A stretch of 64,000 nt of DNA from contig JAHCAL010000001.1 in the NCBI GenBank assembly GCA_019634925.1, positions 248,001-312,000 on the forward strand, given 5' to 3'. The notes under the pieces were generated by a model. That model worked only from the letters and a program-made list of their open reading frames with translations. It did not search any database and was not told the origin of the DNA. The stretch comes from Pseudomonadales bacterium (GTDB lineage Bacteria > Pseudomonadota > Gammaproteobacteria > Pseudomonadales > Azotimanducaceae). The stretch's first letter is position 1; each line of letters begins with the position of its first letter. The translations under genes and the position numbers were made by a program. Positions 19,400 to 33,356 of this stretch are shown piece after piece.

Positions 19400-21357
19400 T
19401 CCCCGAACTCGGCCAGCTCGCGATGGCGCTGGCGTTCTGCCTGTCGATCCTGGTCGCCGTGTTCGGCATCGCAGGACCAGCCACCGGACGCGTGCGCTGG
19501 ATGGCGGCACTCGATTCGCTCGTGGTCGGCAAGTTCGTGCTGATCGCGTTTGCCTTTGCCGCGCTGACCCTCGCGTTTCTCACCGATGACTTCTCGGTCG
19601 CCTACGTCGCCAACAACAGCAATTCCCTGCTGCCCTGGTACTACAAGTTCAGCGCGGTCTGGGGCGCGCACGAAGGATCGTTCCTGTTGTGGATCCTGAT
19701 CATGGCCGGCTGGACGCTGGCGGTTGCGTTCCGGTCACAGGATCTTCCCGCCTCGTTCAGCGCGCGCGTGCTCGGCGTGATGGGGCTCATGAACGTCGGC
19801 TTCATCGCGTTTCTCATCTTCACCAGCAACCCGTTCGACCGCCTGGTGCCGATGACGCCCGCGGACGGCGCGGATCTCAATCCGCTGCTGCAGGACTTCG
19901 GTCTGATCGTGCATCCGCCCATGCTCTACATGGGCTACGTCGGTTTCTCGGTCTCATTCGCCTTCGCGGTGGCCGCACTCCTGTCGCGGCGCCTCGACAG
20001 TGCGTGGGCCCGCTGGTCACGCCCCTGGAGCAACGTAGCGTGGGCGTTCCTGACCCTCGGTATCGTGCTCGGCAGCTGGTGGGCTTACTACGAGCTGGGC
20101 TGGGGTGGCTGGTGGTTCTGGGATCCGGTCGAGAACGCGTCGTTCATGCCGTGGCTGGTCGGCACGGCGCTCATCCACTCGCTGGCCGTCACCGAGAAAC
20201 GCGGTACTTTCAAGAGCTGGACCCTGCTGCTCGCGATCAGCGCGTTCTCGCTCAGCCTGCTCGGGGCCTTCATCGTCCGCTCCGGGGTGCTCACCTCGGT
20301 GCACGCGTTCGCGGTCGATCCGACGCGGGGGATGTTCATCCTCGCGTTCCTGCTCCTGGTGGTGGGCGGCTCGCTCGCCCTGTATGCCACGCGTGCGTCG
20401 GTGATCAAGTCACGGGTCCGCTACGGACTCTGGAGCCGCGAGGCGTTCCTGCTGATCAACAACATCATCTTCGTCGTCGCCATGGCCTTCGTGCTGCTCG
20501 GCACGCTTTATCCGCTCGCCTACGAAGCGGCCACCGGTGGCGACAAGATCTCGGTCGGCGTGCCGTATTTCAATGCCGGGTTCATTCCGCTCATGCTGCT
20601 GGTCGGCATGGCGCTCGGCATCGTGCCGGCGCTGCAGTGGAAACGCACGCCGCCAGCGCGCGTGCTGCGGGAACTCGGCTGGCTCGCGGCCGGCAGCGTG
20701 GTGCTCGGCGTGGGGCTGCCGCTGCTGCTTTCCGGCGCGATGGCCTGGCAGGCGCTGGTGACCATTGTCATCGGCTTCTGGGTCGTCGCCACCCACCTGG
20801 ACGACCTGCGCCAGCGGTTGCGGCTCGGCGTGCGCCGGATCCCGCTCGGCTACTGGGGCATGACCACCGCGCACCTCGGTTTCGCGGTGGCCCTGTTCGG
20901 CATCGCGCTCACCAGCGTACTGTCGGTCGAGAAGGACCTGCGCATGTCGCCCGGGCAGTCCGAGGACGTGGCGGGGCTCACCATCACCTTCGAGGGCGTG
21001 CTGCCGCGCCAGGGCGCGAACTTCGTGGCGGACCGGGGCACGTTCCGGATCGAGGAGGGCGCCCGGCGCTACGGCCTGTACCCGGAGAAGCGCCGTTACC
21101 TGGCGCGCGACATGGTGATGACCGAAGCGGCGATCGACGCGCGGTTCCTGCGCGACGTCTACATCTCGCTCGGCGAGCCGGTGGGTGAGGGTGACTGGGC
21201 GGTCCGGCTGCAGGTGAAGCCGTTCGTGCGCTGGATCTGGCTCGGCGGTCTGCTCATGACGTTCGGCGGCGTGCTCGCGATCGCCGACGGACGCTACCGG
21301 CGCCTGCGTCGGCGTGCGGCTGCCGAAGCCACGACTGGATCGGGCGTGACGACGTGA
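19396..21357 (+). CDS. ccmF: Cytochrome c haem lyase subunit CcmF
   Basis: A 653-residue polytopic membrane protein, the core of the haem ligation complex with CcmH and CcmI. It contains the WWD motif ([19 protein letters not shown], around residue 236), conserved histidine contexts ([28 protein letters not shown]) and more than a dozen helices, with the expected periplasmic domain near the C-terminus. Length is normal. The start overlaps ccmE by 4 bp and the end overlaps ccmG by 4 bp (GTGA). Confidence 0.96.
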   Translation: MIPELGQLAMALAFCLSILVAVFGIAGPATGRVRWMAALDSLVVGKFVLIAFAFAALTLAFLTDDFSVAYVANNSNSLLPWYYKFSAVWGAHEGSFLLWILIMAGWTLAVAFRSQDLPASFSARVLGVMGLMNVGFIAFLIFTSNPFDRLVPMTPADGADLNPLLQDFGLIVHPPMLYMGYVGFSVSFAFAVAALLSRRLDSAWARWSRPWSNVAWAFLTLGIVLGSWWAYYELGWGGWWFWDPVENASFMPWLVGTALIHSLAVTEKRGTFKSWTLLLAISAFSLSLLGAFIVRSGVLTSVHAFAVDPTRGMFILAFLLLVVGGSLALYATRASVIKSRVRYGLWSREAFLLINNIIFVVAMAFVLLGTLYPLAYEAATGGDKISVGVPYFNAGFIPLMLLVGMALGIVPALQWKRTPPARVLRELGWLAAGSVVLGVGLPLLLSGAMAWQALVTIVIGFWVVATHLDDLRQRLRLGVRRIPLGYWGMTTAHLGFAVALFGIALTSVLSVEKDLRMSPGQSEDVAGLTITFEGVLPRQGANFVADRGTFRIEEGARRYGLYPEKRRYLARDMVMTEAAIDARFLRDVYISLGEPVGEGDWAVRLQVKPFVRWIWLGGLLMTFGGVLAIADGRYRRLRRRAAAEATTGSGVTT

Positions 21358-21902
21358 ACCGCGCGAGCCTCTTCGTACCGCTCGGCGTATTCCTGCTGAT
21401 CGTCGGGATCGGCTACGCCGGCTTCCGGCTCAACGATCCGCACGAACTGCCGAGCGCGTTGCTCGGCAAGCCGTTCCCTGAATTCCGTGCGTCCCTGCTC
21501 GACGATCCCGGGCGCATGATCGATCGTGGCGCGCTGGTGGGCGAACCGGTGCTGGTCAACGTGTGGGCCACCTGGTGTCCGACGTGCAAGGCCGAGCACG
21601 ACGAACTCCTGCGCATCGGCGCCGAGACGGGCATCCGTATCGTGGGCGTCAACTACAAGGACGACCGCGGCAAGGCGCTCGACTGGCTCGTGCGTTACGG
21701 CAACCCCTACGACTTCGTCATCGAGGATCGCGACGGATCGCTCGGCGTCGAACTCGGCGTCTACGGCGCGCCGGAGACGTTCCTGCTCGATGCGGCGGGC
21801 ACGATCGTCTACAAGCGTGTCGGGGACATCAACCCGCGGATCTGGCGCGACGAGCTCGGCCCGCTGGTGGCCGGCTTGCTCGGAGCATCGGAAGATGGCT
21901 GA
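21354..21902 (+). CDS. ccmG: Thiol:disulfide interchange protein CcmG (DsbE)
   Basis: A 182-residue membrane-anchored periplasmic thioredoxin that keeps apocytochrome or CcmH thiols reduced. The N-terminal helix (about 6-24) is followed by a thioredoxin fold with the active site WCPTC (Cys75, Cys78) and the cis-Pro region [10 protein letters not shown]. The start is the GTG overlapping ccmF. Its end overlaps ccmH by 8 bp. Confidence 0.95.
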   Translation: MNRASLFVPLGVFLLIVGIGYAGFRLNDPHELPSALLGKPFPEFRASLLDDPGRMIDRGALVGEPVLVNVWATWCPTCKAEHDELLRIGAETGIRIVGVNYKDDRGKALDWLVRYGNPYDFVIEDRDGSLGVELGVYGAPETFLLDAAGTIVYKRVGDINPRIWRDELGPLVAGLLGASEDG

Positions 21903-22353
21903 GCGTATCTTCGTCGTGCTGGTGCTCGCGTGGCTGGGCTCGGGCCATGCATGGGGTGCGAGCCAGGTGGACGTCTACGAATTCAATTCGCCCGCGGAGG
22001 AAGCGCGTTACCGGGCGCTGATCGCGGAACTGCGCTGTCCCAAGTGCCTCAACACCAACCTTGCCGGGTCGGACGCGCCGATCGCGCAGGACCTGCGCCG
22101 CACCGTGCACCGGCTGGTGACGGTCGAGGGTATGTCGGATGGTGAAGTGCGCGCGTTCCTGCAGGCGCGCTACGGCGATTTCGTCCTCTACGACCCGCCG
22201 TTCCGGCCGGACACCTGGATCCTCTGGCTCGCGCCGGTGGGCTTCCTGCTGGCCGGGATCCTGGTGCTGCTCAAGCTCCTGCGCCAGCCGCCGGCAGCGC
22301 CGCTTTCCGCCGACGAATCCGAGCGGTTGCGCAAGCTTCTGGAAAACGACTGA
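21895..22353 (+). CDS. ccmH: Cytochrome c-type biogenesis protein CcmH (CcmL-like)
   Basis: A 152-residue periplasmic thiol protein with a signal peptide, the LRCPKC motif (Cys48, Cys51) in a three-helix domain and a C-terminal membrane helix. It is the short form, without the fused TPR domain, which is encoded separately as ccmI. The ATG at 21895 overlaps ccmG by 8 bp, and the stop overlaps ccmI in TGATG. Confidence 0.95.
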   Translation: MAERIFVVLVLAWLGSGHAWGASQVDVYEFNSPAEEARYRALIAELRCPKCLNTNLAGSDAPIAQDLRRTVHRLVTVEGMSDGEVRAFLQARYGDFVLYDPPFRPDTWILWLAPVGFLLAGILVLLKLLRQPPAAPLSADESERLRKLLEND

Positions 22354-23606
22354 TGTACTGGATCCTCGCTCTCCTGCTGCTTGGCATCGCGGCGTTCTGC
22401 GTTGCGTGGCCGCTGGTGCGTCGTGCGGCCGCTGCCCGTAGCGCCGGGCCGGTCCCCGACGCAGAAGCGTCGTCGGCCACCGTGCGTGCCGTGTACCAGG
22501 ACCGGCTGACGGAGCTCCGGGCCGAGATCGCGGCGGGGCGCATCGACCCTGCGATCCAGGAACAGGTCATGGAGGAACTCCGCGCCGCGCTGCTCGACGA
22601 CTATCGCGAACTCGAGGCCGCGGGCGCCGGTCGCCACGCTGCGGCCCGGGGCACCGGTGGCGCCGGCCGGCTGGGCTGGGTGCTGGCCTGCCTGCTGCCG
22701 CTCGGCGGTCTCGGTGTCTACTGGATCATCGGCGAGCCGTCGGCCGGCACCGTCGTGGGTGCCGCCGCGGTCTTGCAACTCGATCCGGACCGGGACCGGG
22801 CCGAGATCGAAGCCTGGCGGGAACGGCTGACCCGGCGCGTCGCGCGCGAGCCCGCGGACGCCCAGAGCTGGTACCTGCTCGGCAGCACCGGGCTGCAGCT
22901 CGGCGAGTTCGCGGATGCGGCCGATGCGTTCTCGCGCGCCCATGCGATCACCGGGCCGGACCCGGTGATCGACGTCTACTGGCTGCAGTCGCGTTATCTC
23001 GCCCAGGGCGGGGCGCTGGACCCGCTTTCGCGCGAGATCGCCGAGCGGATTCTCGCCCGCCGCGAAAATCACCCGCTCGTGCTAGAACTGTTCGCGATCG
23101 ACGCGTTCCGGCGCGGCGAGTATGCCGACACGGTCGCGTACCTGAACCGCGCGCTCACCAACGACCTGGCACCGCAACAGGCGCAGAGCCTGCTGGCCGG
23201 GCTCGAACAGGCGCAGAGCCGTCTCGAACCGCAATTGCCGACCGTCGCGATCGAGATCAGCGCCGCGGACGGGGCCCCGGCAGATGCCGTGCTGTTCGTG
23301 ATCGCCCGCCCGCCCGGCGGCGGCATGCCCTACGCGGTAGTACGCCGGCCGGCCGGCGTGCTGCCGCTGACCGTCCGCCTGGACGACCGGGTCAGCATGA
23401 ACCCCGAACTGCCGCTGTCGCGCGCCCCTGCGTTCGAGGTGGTGGTCCGGCTGAGCCGCTCGGGCACCGCGGCGCCGCACCCCGGCGACTGGGAATGGCG
23501 CTCGGCGCCGCTTGCGGCCGATCAGCTGGCGGCCCCGGTGAACCTGGTGGCGCGGCTCGAGGCACCGGCCGAGTCGCGGGCGCCGGCCGCGGCTTCGGGA
23601 ACCTGA
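22353..23606 (+). CDS. ccmI: Cytochrome c biogenesis protein CcmI (CycH-like TPR protein)
   Basis: A 417-residue protein that binds apocytochromes and delivers them to CcmFH. It has an N-terminal membrane helix (about 2-20), a second helix near 105-125, a coiled segment between them, then a TPR region (WYLLGSTGLQLGEFADAADAFSRA and following) and a C-terminal periplasmic beta-rich domain (IEISAADGAPADAVLFVIAR). It is the last gene of the ccm operon; 55 bp separate it from the GntR regulator. Confidence 0.92.
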   Translation: MYWILALLLLGIAAFCVAWPLVRRAAAARSAGPVPDAEASSATVRAVYQDRLTELRAEIAAGRIDPAIQEQVMEELRAALLDDYRELEAAGAGRHAAARGTGGAGRLGWVLACLLPLGGLGVYWIIGEPSAGTVVGAAAVLQLDPDRDRAEIEAWRERLTRRVAREPADAQSWYLLGSTGLQLGEFADAADAFSRAHAITGPDPVIDVYWLQSRYLAQGGALDPLSREIAERILARRENHPLVLELFAIDAFRRGEYADTVAYLNRALTNDLAPQQAQSLLAGLEQAQSRLEPQLPTVAIEISAADGAPADAVLFVIARPPGGGMPYAVVRRPAGVLPLTVRLDDRVSMNPELPLSRAPAFEVVVRLSRSGTAAPHPGDWEWRSAPLAADQLAAPVNLVARLEAPAESRAPAAASGT

Positions 23607-23661
23607 GCGGCCGCCGGGCGGTCTGACGATCTGCACGCCCCCGACACCGCGAGGAACATGT

Positions 23662-24324
23662 ATGGTCTTTGCCGCCCCAGCCAGCCTCACCGAACAGATC
23701 GCCGATCATCTCGGGGCGGACATCATCGCCGGCCGGCTGGCGCCGCGCAGCCGTATCCAGGAACTCAAGGTGGCCGGCTCGCTCGGGGTCTCGCGCGGCT
23801 CCGTGCGCGAGGCACTGCTCATCCTCGAGCGCCGGCATCTGGTGGAGCTCCTGCCGCGCCGGGGCGCCGTGGTCACACGCCTCGAGCCGACCGCGGTCTG
23901 TGAGTGCCTCGAGCTGCTGACCGAGGTGCAGGTGCTGTTCTTCGGCAAGCTGGCGGGCCTGCGCCGGTTCGATGCCACCCCATTCGAAAGCTGCCTGGAG
24001 CTGATGGCGTCGGCCGTGCAGAACCAGGACCGCGCCGCACTGCTCGAAGCCCGCCGCGCGTTCGCGGGCGCGGGCATCACCGTGCTGAACAGTTTCCACC
24101 TCACCGCGGTGCTGGAAGGCCTGCTGCCCGCGGGCCTGCGCGTCGCACACCTCGCAGCGACTCACCCGGAGTACGACCTGCGCGACTGCCTGCGCTTCCA
24201 CCAGGCACTCCTGAAGGCGGTCGTGGACCAGGATCGCGCGCGGATCCGCGAGCTGATCGGCGCGTTCAATACCCGCGAAGGCAAGCTCGCCGTCGCGCTG
24301 CTCGAGGCTTCTGCCGCAGCCTGA
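23662..24324 (+). CDS. GntR-family transcriptional regulator (FadR/FCD type)
   Basis: A 220-residue repressor-type regulator. The N-terminal winged helix is clear ([40 protein letters not shown], about residues 11-52, with the recognition helix at [12 protein letters not shown]). The C-terminal helical domain (about 75-220) fits an FCD-like effector domain but lacks an obvious full set of metal-binding histidines. A GntR gene upstream of smc is also seen in Pseudomonas. The ligand is unknown. Confidence 0.88.
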   Translation: MVFAAPASLTEQIADHLGADIIAGRLAPRSRIQELKVAGSLGVSRGSVREALLILERRHLVELLPRRGAVVTRLEPTAVCECLELLTEVQVLFFGKLAGLRRFDATPFESCLELMASAVQNQDRAALLEARRAFAGAGITVLNSFHLTAVLEGLLPAGLRVAHLAATHPEYDLRDCLRFHQALLKAVVDQDRARIRELIGAFNTREGKLAVALLEASAAA

Positions 24325-24439
24325 TCGCCGCGTCGCGCGCGATGCCGCGGCGCGGTGGCGCCGGCGCCGGGTGTTACGCTCGGCAGGCAATTACTTTAGA
24401 CTGGCGCCCCATCATTTCCTGGGTGATCGCGCGCGCCCG

Positions 24440-27400
24440 ATGCGTCTGAAGCAGATCAAACTCGCCGGGTTCAAGTCCTTTGTCGATCCGACGACGGTCA
24501 CCTTCCCTGGCAGCCGCTGTGCGGTAGTCGGCCCGAACGGCTGCGGCAAATCCAATATCATCGACGCGGTGCGCTGGGTGCTGGGCGAGAGTTCGGCCAA
24601 GCAACTGCGCGGCGAGAACATCACCGACGTGATCTTCAACGGGTCGAACTCGCGCAAACCCACCGCGCAGGCCAGCATCGAACTCGTCTTCGACAACTCG
24701 GACGGCCGGATCGGCGGCGAGTACGCCGCGTACGCCGAGATCTCGGTGCGGCGCGTGGTGACCCGCGACGCCCAGAGCAATTATTTCCTGAACGGCAACC
24801 GCTGCCGGCGCCGCGACATCATGGACCTGTTTCTCGGGACCGGATTCGGACCGCGCAGTTACTCGATCATCGAGCAGGGCATGATCAGCCAGCTGGTCGA
24901 GGCGAAGCCTGAGGACCTGCGGCTCTACCTGGAGGAAGCCGCGGGCATCTCCAAGTACAAGGAACGCCGCCGCGAAACCGAGAACCGCATCCGCCACACG
25001 CGGGAGAATCTCGCGCGCCTGACCGACCTGCGCGAAGAACTCGCGAGCCAGCTCGAGCGCCTGCAGCGCCAGGCCAAGGCAGCCGAACGTTACCGCGAGC
25101 TCAAGGAAGAGGAGCGGCGTGCGACCGCCGAACTGCATACCCTGCGCTACCTCGGGCTGCATGCCGAACTCGAGCGCCGCCAGCGCGAGATCGCCGAACT
25201 CGAAGTCGGCCTCGAGCGCGCGGCTGCCGAGCAGCAGACGGTGGAGACGGCGATCGAGACGCGTCGCCAGCAGCACGCCGAGCAGTCCGACCGGTTCAAT
25301 CGGGTGCAGGGCCGTTATTACCAGGCGGGCGCCGACATCGCCCGCATCGAAGAGGCGATCCAGTTCAGCCGGCAGCGGGTGCGGCAGCTGGAGCTCGACC
25401 TCGAATCGGTCGATCGCCGCGCTGCCGAGGCGGCCCGGCAACTCGGCATGGACGATGCCGAAATCGGCACCCTCGACACCGCGATCGCGGCCCTGCGCCC
25501 GGAGGTGACCGCGACCGCCGAAGCGGACCAGGCCGCCGCCGAGCGGCTCGCGGATCTCGAATCGGGCTATCGCGAGTGGCAGCGCGACTGGGAGACGCAG
25601 GGCGCCCAGGTCGCGCAGCACGAGCGCGAGGCGGAAGTGCAGGCGTCGCGGCTCGAGCATCTCGAACAGCTCCTGCAGCGCCTGCGCGGGCGCCGCGCGC
25701 AGCTCGACCTCGACGCCGAGACGCTGCCGGTATTCGCCGGTGACGAGGTCGACGAACTGGCGCAACAGATCCTGGTCGCCGACGCGCAGCGTCGCGAGCT
25801 CGAGGACGCCATCGACCGCTGCCTCGCCGATCTCGCGGCCGCACGCGAGGGCGTGCTGCTCTGCGAGCGGCAGCAGGAAGAAGCCAGGCGCGACGTACAG
25901 CACCTGCGCCACGAGCTGGCCGGACTGCAGGCGGTGCAGCAGGCCGCGCTCGGCCGCGACGCGCGCGACTCGGCGGCCTGGGTGGGGACCCACGGCCTCG
26001 CGGCGGCGCCGCGGCTCGGCGAAGCGCTGGCCGTGGTGGCCGGATGGGAACGGGCCGTCGAGAGCGTGCTCGGCGACTACCTGCAGGCCATCGTGGTGGC
26101 GCGCATCGACGATTATGGCGCCGCGCTCCGGGAACGGGTCGAAGGCGGCGTTAGCCTGGTCGAGGCGCGCATCGAGTCCGAGAGCGAAGGTGCCCTGCCG
26201 AGCCTCGCGTCGCTGGTGCGCAGCCAGGGGCTCAAACTGGGCACACTCCTGCACGGCGTCTACGCGGCGGAGTCCGTGGCGGTGGCGCTGGCCGAGCGGC
26301 ACTCCCTGCGCCCGGGCGAGAGCATCATCACGCGGGCCGGGGTCTGGATCGGGCCGGACTGGGTACGCGTCCTCGGCGAAGCCGCGCACGAGTCCGGCAT
26401 CATCGAGCGCGCGCAGCAGATCGAGACGCTGACCCTCACGGTCGAGGATGCGGAGCGCCAGCTGGCCGAACTGCAGCAGCAGCTGGTCGCCGGCCGCGAG
26501 CGCGTGGAAACCCACGAGGCGGAGCGCGAGGAACTGCAGCGGCAGCTGAACGGACTGGCCGGCCGGCTCGCCGAGCTCAAGGCCGATCATGGCGTCCGCC
26601 GCGTGCAGATGGAGGAAGCGGACGCGCGGCGTGCGCGGCTCGCGCACGAGCGTGCGGAGCTCGAGCAGCAGATCGCGCAGGAAGCGGCGCGCCTGGCCGA
26701 GGCGCGGCCGCGGCTGGTCGAAGCCGAGCGGGCGCGCGAACGCCTGGTGGCCGAACGGGCGCAGTTTGCCGCGACCCGGCCGGACCTCGAGCGCACGCTC
26801 GACGAAGCGCGCCACGCGGCCAGGGCTGCGCGCGACCGGTTTCACGCGCAGAGCTCCGAACTGCGCAGCCTCGAGTCCCGTCTGGCCGCGGCCGCGACCG
26901 CGCGGGAACGCCTGGTGCGCCAGCGCGCGGAGCTGGCCGCGGAGCACGAGCGGCTGGTGAACGGCATCGACGACAGCGGGCGGCCGCTGCCGGAACTCGA
27001 GGCCGAACTCGAAACGCGCCTGGCCGACCGGCTCGCCGTGGAAGGTGAACTCGGTGAGGTGCGTACGGCGCTCGAGACCACCGACCTCGAGATCCGTGAG
27101 CTCGAAGCGGCCCGCGCCGCGGCGCAGGAGACGCTGTCCGAGATCCGCGGCCGCCTCGAGGGTGCCCGCGTCGACCGGCAGGGGCTGGTCGTGGAGGAGC
27201 GCAACCTGCTCCAGCAGATCACCAACACCGGGTTCGAACTCGCGACCATCCAGGCCGAACTGCCCGAAGGCGCGAGCGAAGCCGCCTGGCTCGAGACGCT
27301 GGCCGGCATCGACCGCCGGATCCTGCGGCTGGGGCCGATCAACCTCGCGGCGATCGACGAGTACCAGACCCAGTCGGAGCGCAAGATCTACCTGGATCGC

Positions 27401-27943
27401 CAGAACGACGATCTCGACCAGGCGCTCGAGACGCTCCTGAACGCCATCAGGAAGATCGACCGCGAGACCCGGCAGCGTTTCAAGGAAACCTTCGAGAACG
27501 TGAACGCGCGGCTCGGCGAGCTGTTCCCGAAGATATTCGGCGGCGGGCATGCCTACCTCGAACTGACCGGCGAGGACCTGCTCGATACCGGCGTCACGCT
27601 CATGGCGCGCCCGCCGGGCAAGCGCAATGCGAGCGTGCACCTGCTCTCCGGCGGGGAGAAAGCGATGACCGCGGTCGCCCTGATCTTCGCGATCTTCCAC
27701 CTGAACCCGAGCCCGGTATGCCTGCTCGACGAGGTGGACGCACCGCTCGACGACTCGAACGTGCAGCGTTTCGCCGGACTCATCCGGGAGATGTCCGAAG
27801 AGGTGCAGTTCGTCGTCATCACGCACAACAAGATCACCATGGAGATGGCCGACCATCTCCTCGGCGTGACGATGAACGAGCCGGGCGTGTCGCGCCTGGT
27901 CTCGGTGGATGTGGAGGAAGCCGCGGCGCTGGCGGTCCAGTGA
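24440..27943 (+). CDS. smc: Chromosome segregation SMC ATPase
   Basis: A protein of 1167 residues that organises and segregates chromosomes as a dimer. Walker A GPNGCGKS is at residues 31-38; the Q-loop region lies in [21 protein letters not shown] (about 50-70). A long coiled coil (about 165-505) is followed by the hinge (about 510-660, AWVGTHGL to SLVEARIES), the returning coiled coil (to about 1000) and the C-terminal head with the signature [14 protein letters not shown] and Walker [13 protein letters not shown]. The ATG at 24440 matches the invariant N-terminus [14 protein letters not shown]; 23 further open codons upstream are not family-like. It is the first gene of the smc-zipA-ligA run. 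Confidence 0.97.
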   Translation: MRLKQIKLAGFKSFVDPTTVTFPGSRCAVVGPNGCGKSNIIDAVRWVLGESSAKQLRGENITDVIFNGSNSRKPTAQASIELVFDNSDGRIGGEYAAYAEISVRRVVTRDAQSNYFLNGNRCRRRDIMDLFLGTGFGPRSYSIIEQGMISQLVEAKPEDLRLYLEEAAGISKYKERRRETENRIRHTRENLARLTDLREELASQLERLQRQAKAAERYRELKEEERRATAELHTLRYLGLHAELERRQREIAELEVGLERAAAEQQTVETAIETRRQQHAEQSDRFNRVQGRYYQAGADIARIEEAIQFSRQRVRQLELDLESVDRRAAEAARQLGMDDAEIGTLDTAIAALRPEVTATAEADQAAAERLADLESGYREWQRDWETQGAQVAQHEREAEVQASRLEHLEQLLQRLRGRRAQLDLDAETLPVFAGDEVDELAQQILVADAQRRELEDAIDRCLADLAAAREGVLLCERQQEEARRDVQHLRHELAGLQAVQQAALGRDARDSAAWVGTHGLAAAPRLGEALAVVAGWERAVESVLGDYLQAIVVARIDDYGAALRERVEGGVSLVEARIESESEGALPSLASLVRSQGLKLGTLLHGVYAAESVAVALAERHSLRPGESIITRAGVWIGPDWVRVLGEAAHESGIIERAQQIETLTLTVEDAERQLAELQQQLVAGRERVETHEAEREELQRQLNGLAGRLAELKADHGVRRVQMEEADARRARLAHERAELEQQIAQEAARLAEARPRLVEAERARERLVAERAQFAATRPDLERTLDEARHAARAARDRFHAQSSELRSLESRLAAAATARERLVRQRAELAAEHERLVNGIDDSGRPLPELEAELETRLADRLAVEGELGEVRTALETTDLEIRELEAARAAAQETLSEIRGRLEGARVDRQGLVVEERNLLQQITNTGFELATIQAELPEGASEAAWLETLAGIDRRILRLGPINLAAIDEYQTQSERKIYLDRQNDDLDQALETLLNAIRKIDRETRQRFKETFENVNARLGELFPKIFGGGHAYLELTGEDLLDTGVTLMARPPGKRNASVHLLSGGEKAMTAVALIFAIFHLNPSPVCLLDEVDAPLDDSNVQRFAGLIREMSEEVQFVVITHNKITMEMADHLLGVTMNEPGVSRLVSVDVEEAAALAVQ

Positions 27944-28004
27944 CGCGGGTCGGGAGTCGACATCAGGGAGCTGTGGCGCCGCGGAGGCGACCGAGGAGCG
28001 GGAA

Positions 28005-31156
<3,152 letters not shown>

Positions 31157-31232
31157 CTGCGCGCCTCTGGCGCGCCTGGCGGCAGGTGCATTGCCGGTGG
31201 CCCGGCGTCGCACGGATGAGTAACCTCGGGCA

Positions 31233-33356
31233 ATGACCGACACCCTCCTGACCGATGCGCTGAAAGCGGACATCCAGCAGGCCTACCGTGCGTGGCTCGA
31301 GGCGAAGGGCTTCCGCCCGCGGCGCGGGCAGCGCGAGATGATCGCCGCCGTCGCCCGTACGCTGACCGGCCCGCCGCCGCGTCTGCTCGTGGTCGAAGCC
31401 GGCACCGGGACCGGCAAGACCGCCGGGTACTGCCTGCCGGCCATCCCGCTCGCGCAGGCGCTCGGCAAACGCGTGATCATCAGCACCGCGACGGTCGCGC
31501 TGCAGGAGCAGGTCGTGCTGCGGGACCTGCCGGACCTGCTCGCCCACAGCGGCCTGCGGTTCAGCTTCGCGCTCGCCAAGGGCCGCGGCCGCTACGTCTG
31601 CCTGAAACGCCTCGACGACCGGCTGCGTGGCGGGCAGCAGCAGGGCATCCCGCTGTTCGACGTGGGACCGGCCGAGGGCCGTGCGACCTGGCAGACGATG
31701 CTCGAGGACTTCGTCGCCCGGCGCTGGGACGGCGAGCTCGACACCTGGACGGAAGGCGTGGACGACACGGTGTGGCGTGCGGTGACCACCGATCACCGCG
31801 GCTGTGCCAACAACCGCTGTTCGTTCTTCCGCCAGTGTCCGTTCTTCAAGGCGCGCGCCGGGCTCGACGGGGTCGACGTGATCGTCGCCAATCACGACCT
31901 GGTGCTCGCGGACCTGGCGCTCGGCGGCGGTGCCGTGCTGCCCGAGCCGGAAGAGTGCATCTACGTGTTCGACGAGGCGCACCATCTGCCGGAGAAGACC
32001 CAGCAGCATTTCTCGACCTCGGCGCGTCTGCTCGCTGCCGGCAACTGGCTGGACGGACTCGGCGCCGTGCTCGGCAGCATGGCACAGCGCTTCGGCCGGC
32101 CGGACGCGCTGGTGGATCTCGCCACCCAGGTCACCGGCCATGCGGCGGCCGGCCAGGCGGCACTGCGGCTGCTGCACGCCGTGGCCGGCGTGCTCCCGTT
32201 CCAGCCGCGCGACGAAACGCTCGAGACCTACCGCTTCCCGCTCGGCCGCGTGCCGGACGACCTCGCCGGGCTCGCGCGCGAGGCCGCGGTTCCCGTGCGC
32301 GCGCTGCACGACGTCCTGGAACGCGCACACGGCATGCTGCAGGACGTGCTGGCCGGCGAGATCCAGTGGCAGGGCGGCTTCGAGGCGGAGGATTGGCTGC
32401 CGGTGATCGGTCAGCAGCTGGCGCGCGCCGCCGCCACCCTTGCCTTGCTGGAGGAATACGGTTCGGCCGACAGCGAGGGCCCCATGCACGCACGTTGGGT
32501 GAACCGTTACGAGAACGACCTCGAACTGGTCAGTGCCCCGATCGAGCCCGGCCGCCTGCTCGCCGAACACCTGTGGTCGCGCTGTTACGCCGCGCTCTGT
32601 ACCTCGGCCACGCTCACCGCGCTCGGCCGCTTCACGCGGTTCTTCGAGCGGGTCGGGCTCGAGGATCCCCCGGCGCTCGGGATCCCGAGCCCGTTCGACT
32701 ATCCGGCGATCGCCACGTTCGCGGTGCCGCGCATGCAGAGCGATCCGCGCGACTTCGCCGCGCACAGCCGTGAAGTGGCCGAACTCCTGCCACTGCTGAT
32801 AGGCGGCGAACGCAGCGCGCTGGTGTTGTTCACGTCCTGGCGGCAGCTGCGCGAAGTGCTCCGGCAATTGCCCGACGCACTGGTCGCGCGCATGCACGTG
32901 CAGGGCGACGGTGCGAAGCAGGCGCTGCTCGCCGCGCACCGCGCCGCGATCGACGCGGGGGAGCAGAGCTACCTGGTCGGGCTCGCGAGCTTCGCGGAAG
33001 GCGTGGATCTGCCGGACGACTACTGCCGCCACGTGGTGATCGCCAAGCTGCCGTTCGCGGTACCTGACGATCCCATCGACCAGGCCATGGCCGAGTGGGC
33101 CGAGGCGCAGGGACGCAAGCCGTTCTTCGACATCGCCGTACCCGATGCCGCGGTCCGGCTGGTGCAGGCGTGCGGGCGGCTCATTCGCCACGAAGGCGAC
33201 TACGGCCGCATCACGCTGCTCGACCGGCGCATCGTCAGCCAGCGCTACGGACGTGCGCTGCTCGATTCGCTGCCGCCGTTCCGGCGCGACCTCGACTGGA
33301 CCCCGGCGCAGGATTCCCGGGGCGCATCCGCTCCGGACCTCAGCGCCCGCGCTTGA
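31233..33356 (+). CDS. dinG: ATP-dependent DNA helicase DinG
   Basis: A 707-residue XPD-like superfamily 2 helicase. Walker A GTGTGKT is at residues 57-63; the iron-sulfur cluster cysteines are in YVCLKRL and in CANNRCSFFRQC; Walker B is FDEAHHL; C-terminal helicase motifs include LVGLASFAEGVDLP and QACGRLIRH. The family unwinds forked DNA, R-loops and G-quadruplex structures. The last 17 bp overlap the convergent M16 peptidase gene. Confidence 0.95.
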   Translation: MTDTLLTDALKADIQQAYRAWLEAKGFRPRRGQREMIAAVARTLTGPPPRLLVVEAGTGTGKTAGYCLPAIPLAQALGKRVIISTATVALQEQVVLRDLPDLLAHSGLRFSFALAKGRGRYVCLKRLDDRLRGGQQQGIPLFDVGPAEGRATWQTMLEDFVARRWDGELDTWTEGVDDTVWRAVTTDHRGCANNRCSFFRQCPFFKARAGLDGVDVIVANHDLVLADLALGGGAVLPEPEECIYVFDEAHHLPEKTQQHFSTSARLLAAGNWLDGLGAVLGSMAQRFGRPDALVDLATQVTGHAAAGQAALRLLHAVAGVLPFQPRDETLETYRFPLGRVPDDLAGLAREAAVPVRALHDVLERAHGMLQDVLAGEIQWQGGFEAEDWLPVIGQQLARAAATLALLEEYGSADSEGPMHARWVNRYENDLELVSAPIEPGRLLAEHLWSRCYAALCTSATLTALGRFTRFFERVGLEDPPALGIPSPFDYPAIATFAVPRMQSDPRDFAAHSREVAELLPLLIGGERSALVLFTSWRQLREVLRQLPDALVARMHVQGDGAKQALLAAHRAAIDAGEQSYLVGLASFAEGVDLPDDYCRHVVIAKLPFAVPDDPIDQAMAEWAEAQGRKPFFDIAVPDAAVRLVQACGRLIRHEGDYGRITLLDRRIVSQRYGRALLDSLPPFRRDLDWTPAQDSRGASAPDLSARA